NCBI RefSeq assembly: GCF_030549525.1
Contig: NZ_CP130831.1
Span: 2,257,501-2,321,500 of the forward strand
Origin: Stenotrophomonas sp. 704A1
GTDB taxonomy: Bacteria; Pseudomonadota; Gammaproteobacteria; Xanthomonadales; Xanthomonadaceae
Direction of reading: 5' to 3'
Length of the DNA: 64,000 nt
Below the pieces are notes generated by a model. That model was not told the origin of the DNA and searched no databases. It worked only from the letters and a program-made list of their open reading frames with translations. Made by a program: the position numbers and the translations under genes. Numbering within the stretch: position 1 is the first letter of the stretch; each line of letters begins with the position of its first letter. Of the stretch, positions 44,354 to 52,941 are shown piece by piece.

Positions 44354-45523
44354 TCAGCGCAGCAGGCTGAGCACGCCCTGCGGCACCTGGTTGGCCTGGG
44401 CCAGCATGGCCGTACCGGCCTGCTGCAGGATCTGGGTGCGGGTCAGCTCAGCGGTTTCCTTGGCGAAGTCGGTGTCCTTGATGCGGCTGCGCGACGCCGA
44501 CAGGTTCTCCGAGGAGGTCTGCAGGTTGGCCACCACCGAGGTGAAGCGGTTCTGGATCGCACCGAGGTCGGCGCGGGTGCTGTTGATCGCACCCAGGGCC
44601 TTGTCGACCACTTCCATCGCCTGCTGTGCACCCTTCACGGTGGACACGTCGATCTTGTCGGCGTACTGGTTGGTCGCAGCAGCACCGGCGGCGAAACCGG
44701 CGATGGTGGAGGTGAACGCGGTGGCGACGCCGGCGCTGTTGACGCTGTCCTTGACCGAGGTCAGGGTGAGGGCACCGGCCGCGTCCGTTTCTGCATAGAC
44801 GCCGGTTTCGCCGATCTTGGCGTTGATGGCGGTGGCAACGGCCTTGCCAGCGGCGATCGCGTTGGCTGCTGCGTCACCGACGCTCTTCACGGTCATCGCG
44901 TCAAAATTGACGACCGTGCCCTTGCTGTCGGTGATGGTGAAGGCCGCGACAGCGGTATCGACGTCGTCGGCGCCGCCGACATCGGCCGTTGCCGTTGCGA
45001 ACTGCGCGCCACCCAGGGCATTGGCCTTGGCGTCGATAGTCTTGTCGATGGCGATGGCCTGGCCGGCGTTGGCACCGACCTGGAACAGCTGGCTGGAGAA
45101 CGAACCGTCCAGCAGCTTGGTGCCGTTGAAGTCCGACTGCTTGGCGACGCGGTCGATTTCGCTGACCAGCTGGGTCACTTCGGCCTGCAGCGCCTTGCGG
45201 TCGCTGGCGGAGTTGGTGGCGTTGGCGGCCTGCACCGACAGTTCACGGACGCGCTGCAGGTTGTTGCCGATTTCGGTCAGCGAACCTTCGGCGACCTGGG
45301 CCAGCGAGATGCCGTCGTTGGCATTGCGGATGGCCACGTCGGTACCGCGGATCTGGGTGCCGAAGCGCTCGGAGATGGCCAGGCCGGCCGCATCGTCCTT
45401 GGCGCTGTTGATGCGCGAACCGGAGGACAGGCGCTGGATGGTGGTTGCCAGCGAGCTGCCGCTGGTGCTCAGGTTGCGCTGAGCATTCAACGACATCGTG
45501 TTGGTGTTGATGACTTGTGCCAT
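44354..45523 (-). CDS. fliC: Flagellin FliC, third of three tandem copies
   Basis: 389 residues. Complete D0/D1 ends: MAQVINTNTMSLNAQRNLS at the N-terminus and QILQQAGTAMLAQANQVP before a final LLR. The first 175 residues are identical, as far as can be read, to the middle copy, and so is most of the last 100 (from the KIDVSTVKGAQQAM region); only the central part (about 180-285) differs. AAAGGA lies 8 nt upstream. No promoter is evident in the 84-nt spacer before it, so it is likely read from the first fliC. Confidence 0.97.
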   Translation of the reverse strand: MAQVINTNTMSLNAQRNLSTSGSSLATTIQRLSSGSRINSAKDDAAGLAISERFGTQIRGTDVAIRNANDGISLAQVAEGSLTEIGNNLQRVRELSVQAANATNSASDRKALQAEVTQLVSEIDRVAKQSDFNGTKLLDGSFSSQLFQVGANAGQAIAIDKTIDAKANALGGAQFATATADVGGADDVDTAVAAFTITDSKGTVVNFDAMTVKSVGDAAANAIAAGKAVATAINAKIGETGVYAETDAAGALTLTSVKDSVNSAGVATAFTSTIAGFAAGAAATNQYADKIDVSTVKGAQQAMEVVDKALGAINSTRADLGAIQNRFTSVVANLQTSSENLSASRSRIKDTDFAKETAELTRTQILQQAGTAMLAQANQVPQGVLSLLR

Positions 45524-45563
45524 GGTGCTTTTCCTTTGGCGAAGGTGAAACGTGTATCAGGAG

Positions 45564-45590
45564 CCGGGCGCCGCCTGCGGCGACGCCCGG
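45564..45590 (-). terminator. Hairpin between second and third fliC
   Basis: CCGGGCG (45564-45570) pairs with CGCCCGG (45584-45590), with an inner CGCC/GGCG extension and a 3-nt loop. No T-tract. Probably attenuates read-through or stabilises the upstream message. Confidence 0.55.
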
Positions 45591-45607
45591 TGGTGGAACG
45601 GAAGCGC

Positions 45608-46804
45608 TTAGCGCAGCAGGCTCAGCACGCCCTGCGGCACCTGGTTGGCCTGGGCCAGCATGGCCGTACCGGCCTGCTGCAGGATCTGGGTGCGGGTCAG
45701 CTCAGCGGTTTCCTTGGCGAAATCGGTGTCCTTGATGCGGCTGCGCGATGCCGACAGGTTCTCCGAGGAGGTCTGCAGGTTGGCCACCACCGAGGTGAAG
45801 CGGTTCTGCACCGCACCCAGGTCGGCGCGGGTGCTGTTGATCGCGCCCAGGGCCTTGTCGACCACTTCCATCGCCTGCTGTGCACCCTTCACGGTGGACA
45901 CGTCGATCTTGTCGGCGAACTGCTTGGGAGCCACCGCCGGAGCGGTCTGGCCAGCGGTGAAGGTGCCACCGGTGACGGCCACGGCGAAGCCCTTGAAGGC
46001 GCCGTCCTTGTCCACGCTGTCCTTGACCGAGGTCAGGTCCACGCCGGTGCCGGCCGCGTTGACTTCGGCATAGACGCCGGTTTCACCGATCTTGGCATTG
46101 ATCGCCGCCGACAGCGCGGTGGCCGTCGCCTTCTGGGTGCCAGCGGCGGTGCCGGTGGCTTCGACCTTCAGGTCGGCGAAGCTGACGGCGTTGCCCTTGC
46201 TGTCGGTGATCGACAGGCCGGTGATGGTGCCGGCGGTGGTGCCGTCGGCCGGCGCGGTGACGGCCAGGGCGCCGGTGGCGAACTGCGCGCCACCCAGGGC
46301 GTTGGCCTTGGCGTCGATGGTCTTGTCGATGGCGATGGCCTGGCCGGCGTTGGCACCGACCTGGAACAGCTGGCTGGAGAACGAACCGTCCAGCAGCTTG
46401 GTGCCGTTGAAGTCCGACTGCTTGGCGACGCGGTCGATTTCGCTGACCAGCTGGGTCACTTCGGCCTGCAGCGCCTTGCGGTCGCTGGCGGAGTTGGTGG
46501 CGTTGGCGGCCTGCACCGACAGTTCGCGGACGCGCTGCAGGTTGTTGCCGATTTCGGTCAGCGAACCTTCGGCGACCTGGGCCAGCGAGATGCCGTCGTT
46601 GGCATTGCGGATGGCCACGTCGGTACCGCGGATCTGGGTGCCGAAGCGCTCGGAGATGGCCAGGCCGGCCGCATCGTCCTTGGCGCTGTTGATGCGCGAA
46701 CCGGAGGACAGGCGCTGGATGGTGGTTGCCAGCGAGCTGCCGCTGGTGCTCAGGTTACGCTGAGCATTCAACGACATCGTGTTGGTGTTGATGACTTGTG
46801 CCAT
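45608..46804 (-). CDS. fliC: Flagellin FliC, second of three tandem copies
   Basis: 398 residues, with the same ends as the third copy and a different central segment (about 178-295; includes VTAPADGTTAGTITGLSITD). The upstream spacer is 72 nt with a weak ribosome site and no sigma-28 boxes. Polymerises into the filament through the conserved end domains; the variable centre forms the outer surface. Confidence 0.97.
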   Translation of the reverse strand: MAQVINTNTMSLNAQRNLSTSGSSLATTIQRLSSGSRINSAKDDAAGLAISERFGTQIRGTDVAIRNANDGISLAQVAEGSLTEIGNNLQRVRELSVQAANATNSASDRKALQAEVTQLVSEIDRVAKQSDFNGTKLLDGSFSSQLFQVGANAGQAIAIDKTIDAKANALGGAQFATGALAVTAPADGTTAGTITGLSITDSKGNAVSFADLKVEATGTAAGTQKATATALSAAINAKIGETGVYAEVNAAGTGVDLTSVKDSVDKDGAFKGFAVAVTGGTFTAGQTAPAVAPKQFADKIDVSTVKGAQQAMEVVDKALGAINSTRADLGAVQNRFTSVVANLQTSSENLSASRSRIKDTDFAKETAELTRTQILQQAGTAMLAQANQVPQGVLSLLR

Positions 46805-46847
46805 GAGGAGAGGTCCTTGAGCGGTTGCACGTGAGTTGGGTTAGACA

Positions 46848-46867
46848 CCCCCGACGTGCTCCGGGGG
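46848..46867 (-). terminator. Short hairpin between first and second fliC
   Basis: CCCCCG (46848-46853) pairs with CGGGGG (46862-46867) across an 8-nt loop. No T-tract, so a weak structure only. Confidence 0.4.
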
Positions 46868-46876
46868 CGGCTCATG

Positions 46877-48097
46877 TCAGCGCTGCAACAGGCTGAGCAC
46901 GTTCTGCGGTACCTGGTTGGCCTGGGCCAGCATGGCCGTACCGGCCTGCTGCAGGATCTGGGTGCGGGTCAGCTCGGCGGTTTCCTTGGCGAAGTCGGTA
47001 TCGCGGATGCGGCTGCGCGATGCGGACAGGTTCTCCGAGGAGGTCTGCAGGTTGGCGACCACCGAGGTGAAGCGGTTCTGGATCGCGCCGAGGTCGGCGC
47101 GCACGCTGTTGACCGATTCCAGCGCCTTGTCGACGATCGACAGCGCCTTCTGCGCGCCTTCGGCGGTGGTGACGTTCAGGTCCTTGACGAAGGTGCTGGT
47201 CGCACCGGTCAGCAGGCCGCCATCGGTGCTGGTCTGGGTCAGGCCCAGGCCGGCGATGGTCGCGGCGGTGACGCCGGCCGGCGGGGTCGCGGCGCTGACG
47301 CCCAGGGCGAAGGTCTGGCCGTCCTTGACCGAAGACAGGCTGATGACGCCGGCGTTGACCGAGGCCATGACGCCGGTTTCGCCCAGCTTGTTGTTGATCG
47401 CGGCCGAGGTGGCCGAGGTGATCGATTCACCTGCCTTCACGGTGAAGTCGTTGACGGTGACCGTGGTGGCGGCGCCGCCCGGCGGGGTCACCGTGATCTG
47501 CAGGCCGGAATAGGTGGTGTCGGCGGTCGCCTTGTCGGCCGCGGCCAGGCTGGTGCCGGTGTAGGCGTTGGCGAAGGTGGCTGCGCCCAGCGAGTCGGCC
47601 TTGGCGTTGACCACGCTGTTGATGGCGATCGCCTGGCCGGCGTTGGCGCCGACCTGGAACAGCTGGCTGGTGAAGCTGCCGTCCAGCAGCTTGGTGCCGT
47701 TGAAGTCGGCCTGCTTGGCCACGCGGTCCACTTCCGAGACCAGCTGGGTCACTTCGGCCTGCAGCGCCTTGCGGTCGCTGGCCGAGTTGGTGGCATTGGA
47801 GGACTGCACGGCCAGTTCACGGATGCGCTGCAGGTTGTTGCCCACTTCGCTCAGCGAGCCCTCGGCGACCTGGGCCAGCGAGATGCCGTCGTTGGCGTTG
47901 CGGATGGCCACGTCCAGACCACGGATCTGGGTGGTGAAGCGCTCGCTGATGGCCAGGCCGGCGGCGTCGTCCTTCGCGCTGTTGATGCGCAGGCCGGAGG
48001 ACAGGCGCTGGATGGTGGTGGCGAGCGAATTGCCGCTGGTGCTCAGGTTGCGCTGAGCGTTGAGCGACATCGTATTGGTGTTGATTACCTGTGCCAT
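46877..48097 (-). CDS. fliC: Flagellin FliC, first of three tandem copies
   Basis: 406 residues from the ATG at 48097, with GAGGAG nine nt upstream; the open frame continues upstream but lies past the promoter. It is the most divergent of the three: GNSLATT instead of GSSLATT, ERFTTQIRGLDV instead of ERFGTQIRGTDV, and it ends NVLSLLQR instead of GVLSLLR. A sigma-28 promoter at 48192-48218 gives a leader of about 87 nt; it probably drives all three genes. Confidence 0.97.
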   Translation of the reverse strand: MAQVINTNTMSLNAQRNLSTSGNSLATTIQRLSSGLRINSAKDDAAGLAISERFTTQIRGLDVAIRNANDGISLAQVAEGSLSEVGNNLQRIRELAVQSSNATNSASDRKALQAEVTQLVSEVDRVAKQADFNGTKLLDGSFTSQLFQVGANAGQAIAINSVVNAKADSLGAATFANAYTGTSLAAADKATADTTYSGLQITVTPPGGAATTVTVNDFTVKAGESITSATSAAINNKLGETGVMASVNAGVISLSSVKDGQTFALGVSAATPPAGVTAATIAGLGLTQTSTDGGLLTGATSTFVKDLNVTTAEGAQKALSIVDKALESVNSVRADLGAIQNRFTSVVANLQTSSENLSASRSRIRDTDFAKETAELTRTQILQQAGTAMLAQANQVPQNVLSLLQR

Positions 48098-48191
48098 GGG
48101 GTCGTCTCCTCTTATATGGAACCCGTTGGTGAATGGAACGAAGCGCCGCCTGGTTTTTTGTTTGGCTGTGTGCTTCGCCGTTGCCAAATGA

Positions 48192-48218
48192 ATAACGGCG
48201 CTTTGTCAACAACCTTTA
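48192..48218 (-). promoter_or_regulatory. Sigma-28 promoter of the fliC cluster
   Basis: Minus strand TAAA-N15-GCCGTTAT, a match to the flgM and STAS operon promoters. A GGAATTCC palindrome (48223-48230) touches the -35 box. Confidence 0.88.
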
Positions 48219-48325
48219 GCCGGGAATTCCGTGGAAGCCGTAATTCGTGGCGGAAGGCTGTTTTTCCGGGGTTTGTGCGACCCCCGGAAGGGCGGCCGGG
48301 CAGGGCCCGGCCGGCGCTGGAAGAG

Positions 48326-48352
48326 GTATCGGCGGGGGCCGGCCGCGCTTGA
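48326..48352 (-). promoter_or_regulatory. Possible second, distal sigma-28 promoter of the fliC cluster
   Basis: Minus strand TCAA-N15-GCCGATAC, the same boxes and spacing as the motC promoter, 134 bp upstream of the proximal site. It would add a leader of about 220 nt with no supported gene in it. Confidence 0.4.
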
Positions 48353-48370
48353 TGGGCGATCCCGCAACCT

Positions 48371-48563
48371 CCGCCGGGCATGGCCCGGCGCTACCAGAGC
48401 CAAGCCTTCGGTAGCGCCGGGCCATGCGCGGCGTTACCAGAGCCAAGCCTTCCGTAGCGCAGGGCCATGCCCGTCGTTACCAGAGCCAAGCCTTCCGTAG
48501 CGCCGGGCCATGCCCGGCGTTGGCAGAGCCAAGCCTTCGGTAGCGCCGGGCCATGCCCGGCGA
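48371..48563. repeat. REP/SMAG array between flgL and fliC
   Basis: Four direct copies start at 48411, 48454, 48497 and 48540, an exact 43-bp period in which the palindrome is joined by ACCAGAGCCAAGCCTTC; one inverted copy stands at 48371-48395. The 549-nt gap between fliC and flgL holds this array, the fliC promoters and the flgL terminator. Confidence 0.92.
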
Positions 48564-48590
48564 GCGCAGCGGTACATGGCCGCAGAAACG

Positions 48591-48622
48591 AAAAAGGCCG
48601 CGATGCAGGGCATCGCGGCCTT
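48591..48622 (-). terminator. Intrinsic terminator of the flg operon
   Basis: Perfect 13-bp stem (48594-48606 with 48610-48622, 3-nt loop) followed on the minus strand by TTTTT and CGTTTC. It begins 25 nt after the flgL stop. Confidence 0.93.
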
Positions 48623-48646
48623 CGGGTGCAGCAGTGGCGCGGTGAA

Positions 48647-49849
48647 TCAGCCGATCTTGTTGAACAGCGACATCGACTGCATCTGCGAGAACAGCGTCTG
48701 CGCCGCCTGCAGCGCGGTGCTTTCCAGCTGGTACTGGCTCAGTGCATCGGCGTAGTCCAGATCGCGCATCTGCGACAACGTGGTCTTCAGCGTGACCGAG
48801 TTGGATTCGCGCATCTCCGCGGCATTGTCCAGCGCCTTCAACTGCGAACCGCCGGCGGCACGCGAATCGATCATGCGTTCGGCGGCGCGGGCCACGTCAC
48901 GCAGCGCGCTCTGCAGTTCGTTCTGCTGCGCGGCCATCTGTGCCGGCGTGCCGGTGTCGGCATCCAGCGCAGCGATCAGCTTGTCCATGGTGGCGAAGAT
49001 GTCGCGGCTGCTGGCGGCCTGCACATTGAAGCTGTCGCCGGCGGCGGGCGCACCGGCGATCTGCAGGCGCACACCGTTCACCTCCAGCTCGTCGCCGGCC
49101 TTGTAGGTGCCGGTGCTGGTCACGTTGCCGCCCGCATCGAGCACTTCGTACTGGTTGGCGGCGGTGAAGCGCACGCTGAAGGATTGCCCGTTCCAGCTGT
49201 CGCTGCCATCGCGGGTGATGTTGGTCAGCACGCCGTTGCCGGTATTGCCTGCTGCCGCGCTTCCGTCGACGAAGCCATCGCCGGTGGGAATGCGCAGGAA
49301 GATCTCGCTGCCCGGCAATGCATCGCGCACATAGGTGTCCGGGCCCACCTCGACCTGGCGCTGGGTCTGGTCACCGCGGTAGACGATCTTGCCGTCGATC
49401 CGGGCGAACGGCGGATCGCTGTCGTTGGTGCCGCCGAACACGTAGCGGCCCGTGCCATCGCTGCTGTTGGCCAGCGACAGCAGGCCCTCGCGGATCTGGT
49501 TCAGTTCGGTGATCAGGGTCTTCTTGTCCGGCGCGCTGAGCGCCGGGTTGCTGGCCTGGATGGTCAGGTCGTTGACGCGCGCCATCAGGTCGTTGACCTG
49601 GGCCAGGGTGTTTTCCTGCACGCCCAGGCGGTTCTGCACGTTGTTGCCGTTGAGCTTCATGCGCTCCAGCGCCGCCAGGCTGCGGTCCAGGCCGACCGCG
49701 GTGCCGGCGGCCACCGGGTCGTCCTTGGCGCTGACGATCTTGCTGCCGGTGGCGATCTGCTGTTCCAGATGGCTCAGCTTGGCCTGCTTGGCCATCATCA
49801 GCGCCACCGACTGGCTGTACATCATTCCAGTGGAAATGCGGTTGCTCAT
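48647..49849 (-). CDS. flgL: Hook-filament junction protein FlgL (HAP3)
   Basis: 400 residues. Flagellin-like ends (NRISTGMMYSQSVALMMAKQ; LESTALQAAQTLFSQMQSMSLF) and the GRYVFGGTNDSDPPF motif typical of FlgL. Links FlgK to the filament. Start overlaps flgK by 4 bases; last gene of the flg run. Confidence 0.96.
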   Translation of the reverse strand: MSNRISTGMMYSQSVALMMAKQAKLSHLEQQIATGSKIVSAKDDPVAAGTAVGLDRSLAALERMKLNGNNVQNRLGVQENTLAQVNDLMARVNDLTIQASNPALSAPDKKTLITELNQIREGLLSLANSSDGTGRYVFGGTNDSDPPFARIDGKIVYRGDQTQRQVEVGPDTYVRDALPGSEIFLRIPTGDGFVDGSAAAGNTGNGVLTNITRDGSDSWNGQSFSVRFTAANQYEVLDAGGNVTSTGTYKAGDELEVNGVRLQIAGAPAAGDSFNVQAASSRDIFATMDKLIAALDADTGTPAQMAAQQNELQSALRDVARAAERMIDSRAAGGSQLKALDNAAEMRESNSVTLKTTLSQMRDLDYADALSQYQLESTALQAAQTLFSQMQSMSLFNKIG

Positions 49850-51726
49850 CGGCGCACGGCTCCCAGGATGGTCTGGAACATGGAATCGGCGGTGGAGATC
49901 AGCTGCGATGCGGCCTGGTAGGCCTGCTGCAGGCGCAGCATGTCGGCCGCCTCTTCATCCAGGTTGACCCCGGACACCTCGTCGCGGGCGCGCTGCGCCT
50001 GGTCGGTGATGACCTGCTGTGCCCCCAGCGAGTATTCGGCCGAGCGTGCGGCGGCACCGACCTGGGTGGTCAGGCCGCCCAGGGCGCCGCCCAGGGTCAC
50101 GGTGCCGGCATTGAAGGCCTTGGCCGATTCGACCTTGGACAGCCGGGTGGCATTGCTGTTGTCGGACGAGCCGGCCGGGGTCGGGGTGATGTTGAAGGTG
50201 TCGCCGGTCTTCGGCGCGCCATCCAGCACGAAGCTCCAGCCGTTGGCGCTGATGGTCTGGCCGGGCGTATAGGTCTGCGGCGGGCCGCCGTCGATGGTGT
50301 AGGTGGTGGCCGAGGTGAACACGATGGCAGCCGGGTTGCGCAGGTTGGCATTGGCCGCGTCGGTCACGCTGACCCCGCTGAGCTTGCCGGTGCCGGTGTT
50401 GGCCAGCGCTGCGGCGCCCTTGATCGCCGCAGCGGCGGCGATCCGCGACGGATCGGTGATCGCCATCTCCAGGCTGCCGGCCACGCCGGCGGTGGGCTGC
50501 AGCAGGAAGCGGTCGTTGGCGGCCGGCGTGCCGCCGATGACCAGTTCCACACCGTTGATCCGCAGCGGATCGGCGGCGGTGCCGGTACCGGTCAGCGGTA
50601 CGCTGGCGCCGGTGTCGGCACGGCTGGCGGCCCAGTTGCTGCCATCGAACTTGAGCACGATGTTCTGCGACTCCAGCTTGCCCAGGTCACCGTAGCTGGC
50701 GCTGATCGAGCCGGTGCCGGTGTTGCTGGAATGCCCGGTCACGCGCGGGGTTCCGATGTTGAAGAAGTCGCCGCCCATCTGCCCGTACAGGTCCACGCCC
50801 TGGCGGTGGGTGCTGTTGAAGGTCTCGGCCAGGCCCACGGCCAGCTTGCCCAGTTCGGCCTGGGCCGGGGTCAGCACGGTGTCGCGGAACTCCAGCATGC
50901 CGCCGATCTGGCCACCGACCGCCTTCGGGTCCAGGGTGATCGTGCCGCCCTGGGTCTGCAGCGCCAGCTGCAGGCGCTCGGGCTGGTAGGGATCGGCAAT
51001 GGTGGTGACCTTGGACGGCGTCGTGCCCACCACCAGCGCCTGGCCGCCGGCGGTGTAGACATTCATGATGCCGCCGTCCTGGATGACCGCGCTGCCACCG
51101 GTGTAACCGATCAGCTGCGAGATCAGCTGGTCGCGGCGGTCCAGCAGGTCCGGCGCGGCATTGGCGATGTTGGTACCGATCGCACCGTTGATCTGCGCGA
51201 TCTCCGATGCCAGCCGGTTGATCTCGGTGGCGCCGGCCAGCAGGCCGTTGTTGACCTCGCCGTTGAGATTGTTCAGGTGGGTATTGAGCTGGCCGAAGCG
51301 GCTGGCCAATGCCTTGGCGCCATCCAGCATGTTCTGCCGGTCGGCGGTGCCGGCGGCATTGGACGACAGGCCACTGACGGTGTCGAAGAAGTTCGACCAG
51401 ACACCGGACACATTGGTGGCGGCATCGGAGAACAGCGCATCGACGCGGTCGGCCATGCCCGAAAGCTGCTTCAGGCGGGCCAGTTCGCCGCTGCTGTCGA
51501 GCAGGCGCGAGATCGCCAACTGGTCGGCTGCGCGGCGGATGTCGACGATGCGGGTGCCGTTGCCAACGTCGCCGTATCCATAGTTCTGCGGATCGGCGGT
51601 GGCGAAGTCGACCTTCTGCCGGCTGTAGCCGGGCGTGTTGAGGTTGGCCACGTTATGGCTGGTGGTGGCCAACGCACGCTGGAAGGCGAGCAGGGCACTG
51701 GTACCGGTGGAAAGGACGCTGGACAT
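49846..51726 (-). CDS. flgK: Hook-filament junction protein FlgK (HAP1)
   Basis: 626 residues from the ATG at 51726 (MSSVLSTGTSALLAFQRAL), with GAGGAA upstream; an ATG four codons earlier is less well placed. The rod/hook signature SHNVANLNTPGYSRQ is near residue 30 and the C-terminal helix VNLDEEAADMLRLQQAYQAASQLI is intact. Joins the hook to FlgL. Nine nt after flgJ. Confidence 0.96.
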   Translation of the reverse strand: MSSVLSTGTSALLAFQRALATTSHNVANLNTPGYSRQKVDFATADPQNYGYGDVGNGTRIVDIRRAADQLAISRLLDSSGELARLKQLSGMADRVDALFSDAATNVSGVWSNFFDTVSGLSSNAAGTADRQNMLDGAKALASRFGQLNTHLNNLNGEVNNGLLAGATEINRLASEIAQINGAIGTNIANAAPDLLDRRDQLISQLIGYTGGSAVIQDGGIMNVYTAGGQALVVGTTPSKVTTIADPYQPERLQLALQTQGGTITLDPKAVGGQIGGMLEFRDTVLTPAQAELGKLAVGLAETFNSTHRQGVDLYGQMGGDFFNIGTPRVTGHSSNTGTGSISASYGDLGKLESQNIVLKFDGSNWAASRADTGASVPLTGTGTAADPLRINGVELVIGGTPAANDRFLLQPTAGVAGSLEMAITDPSRIAAAAAIKGAAALANTGTGKLSGVSVTDAANANLRNPAAIVFTSATTYTIDGGPPQTYTPGQTISANGWSFVLDGAPKTGDTFNITPTPAGSSDNSNATRLSKVESAKAFNAGTVTLGGALGGLTTQVGAAARSAEYSLGAQQVITDQAQRARDEVSGVNLDEEAADMLRLQQAYQAASQLISTADSMFQTILGAVRR

Positions 51727-51734
51727 GGGGTTCC

Positions 51735-52940
51735 TCAACGACGGGTGATACCCAGCGCCGCGGTTGCGGTGCTGGCGAAGGTCTGGCCAAGGCGCGTGCC
51801 GGCATCGGCCACGGCGGCCACGGCGCGCTCGATGGTCGGGCCACCGGCGATGGCGGCGATCTTGGCCGCGTAGCGCGGATCGGTGGCATAGCCGGCCCGC
51901 TGCAGGCCGCGGGCGAAGCCCTGCACGTCGGTGCCGGCCTGCAGCGCCTGCTGGTAGCGCGGGCTGGTCTTCAGCAGGCGCACGTAGTCGGCGAAGCTCT
52001 CTGCCGGCGAGCTGTAGGCGCGGAAACTGGCGGTTTCGTTGCGGCGCACGCCATCGACATACTCATGGGTGCCGGCGGTCGCGCTCTGGCCCTTCCAGCC
52101 GGTGGCCTTGATGCCGAACAGGTTGTGCGAGGTGCTGCCGTCGGCGTGCTTGATCTGGCGCTTGCCCCAGCCGGTTTCCAGTGCGGCCTGGGCGACCAGC
52201 GCGCGGGCGTCCACGCCCAGCTCCTTCGCCGCGCTCTGCGCGTGCTGCCAGATGCTGGCCACGAAGCCCTCGGGGGTATGCGCGCCCAGCTGGGCGACGG
52301 CGCTGCGGGTGGCCAGTGCATCGGTGCTGGTGCCGGTGCCGCGGTTGCTGGCGGTGGGCGCCCACTGGTCGCTGCCGGCGGCCCAGTCGGCGCCGCCGAT
52401 GGCGCCGGCATACGGGTCATCGGTGCCCATCGCGCGATGCATGCTGCTGCTCTCGCGGCCGGCGATCAGGTCCAGGGCCTGTTCCATCGGCGCGATCTGC
52501 GGATCGATCGACGCCTGCGCGCCGTCCTGGCTGCCGGCCGCCATCTGCTGCAGCATGCGCACCGCCTGGCTGGCATCCTGCAACGGCAACGACGGTGCCT
52601 GCGCCGGTGCATTGAGCTGGTAGGCGCGGCTGGCCTTGGCCGGGTCCACCCGGGTATCCAGCGCCGGGCCATCGGCCTGCGCGCCGGACAGCTGGCGGGT
52701 GATCATGCTGGACAGGCCCAGCCCCTTGCCGCGGGTCATCGCCTCGGCGATCTTCTGGTCATACATGTCCCGGAACATCTTGTTCTCGCCCGGGAACAGC
52801 GAATCGCCGAAGCTGGCATCGCGCATGCTCTTGACCAGCATCTGCGCGAACTGGCCTTCCAGCTGGCGCGCGACCTTGTCGATCTTTGCCGGATCGTTCT
52901 GCTGGGCCGGCGTCAGCTCAAATGCTGGCGTAATGCGCAT
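51735..52940 (-). CDS. flgJ: Rod assembly protein and muramidase FlgJ
   Basis: 401 residues, the two-domain form. The N-terminal rod-capping domain (KIDKVARQLEGQFAQMLVKSM) is followed by a linker with an insert, and a C-terminal glucosaminidase-type domain (about 255-385; AALETGWGKRQIK with the catalytic Glu, SHNLFGIKATGWKG). It opens peptidoglycan so the rod can pass. One nt after flgI. Confidence 0.96.
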   Translation of the reverse strand: MRITPAFELTPAQQNDPAKIDKVARQLEGQFAQMLVKSMRDASFGDSLFPGENKMFRDMYDQKIAEAMTRGKGLGLSSMITRQLSGAQADGPALDTRVDPAKASRAYQLNAPAQAPSLPLQDASQAVRMLQQMAAGSQDGAQASIDPQIAPMEQALDLIAGRESSSMHRAMGTDDPYAGAIGGADWAAGSDQWAPTASNRGTGTSTDALATRSAVAQLGAHTPEGFVASIWQHAQSAAKELGVDARALVAQAALETGWGKRQIKHADGSTSHNLFGIKATGWKGQSATAGTHEYVDGVRRNETASFRAYSSPAESFADYVRLLKTSPRYQQALQAGTDVQGFARGLQRAGYATDPRYAAKIAAIAGGPTIERAVAAVADAGTRLGQTFASTATAALGITRR

Positions 52941-52941
52941 G

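Noticed and set aside
44232..44798. Plus-strand frame of 188 codons downstream of the orphan sigma-54 promoter
   Set aside because: Most of it is antisense to the conserved fliC C-terminal coding region, and equivalent plus-strand frames occur opposite every fliC copy. It does not explain the promoter.
48112..48381. Minus-strand frame of 89 codons between the two fliC promoter candidates
   Set aside because: No ribosome site, composition typical of shadow frames, and it overlaps the proximal promoter and REP sequence.
48371..48563. CRISPR array
   Set aside because: The 43-bp units are near-identical throughout with no unique spacers, the repeat is a REP/SMAG palindrome, and no cas gene is present.
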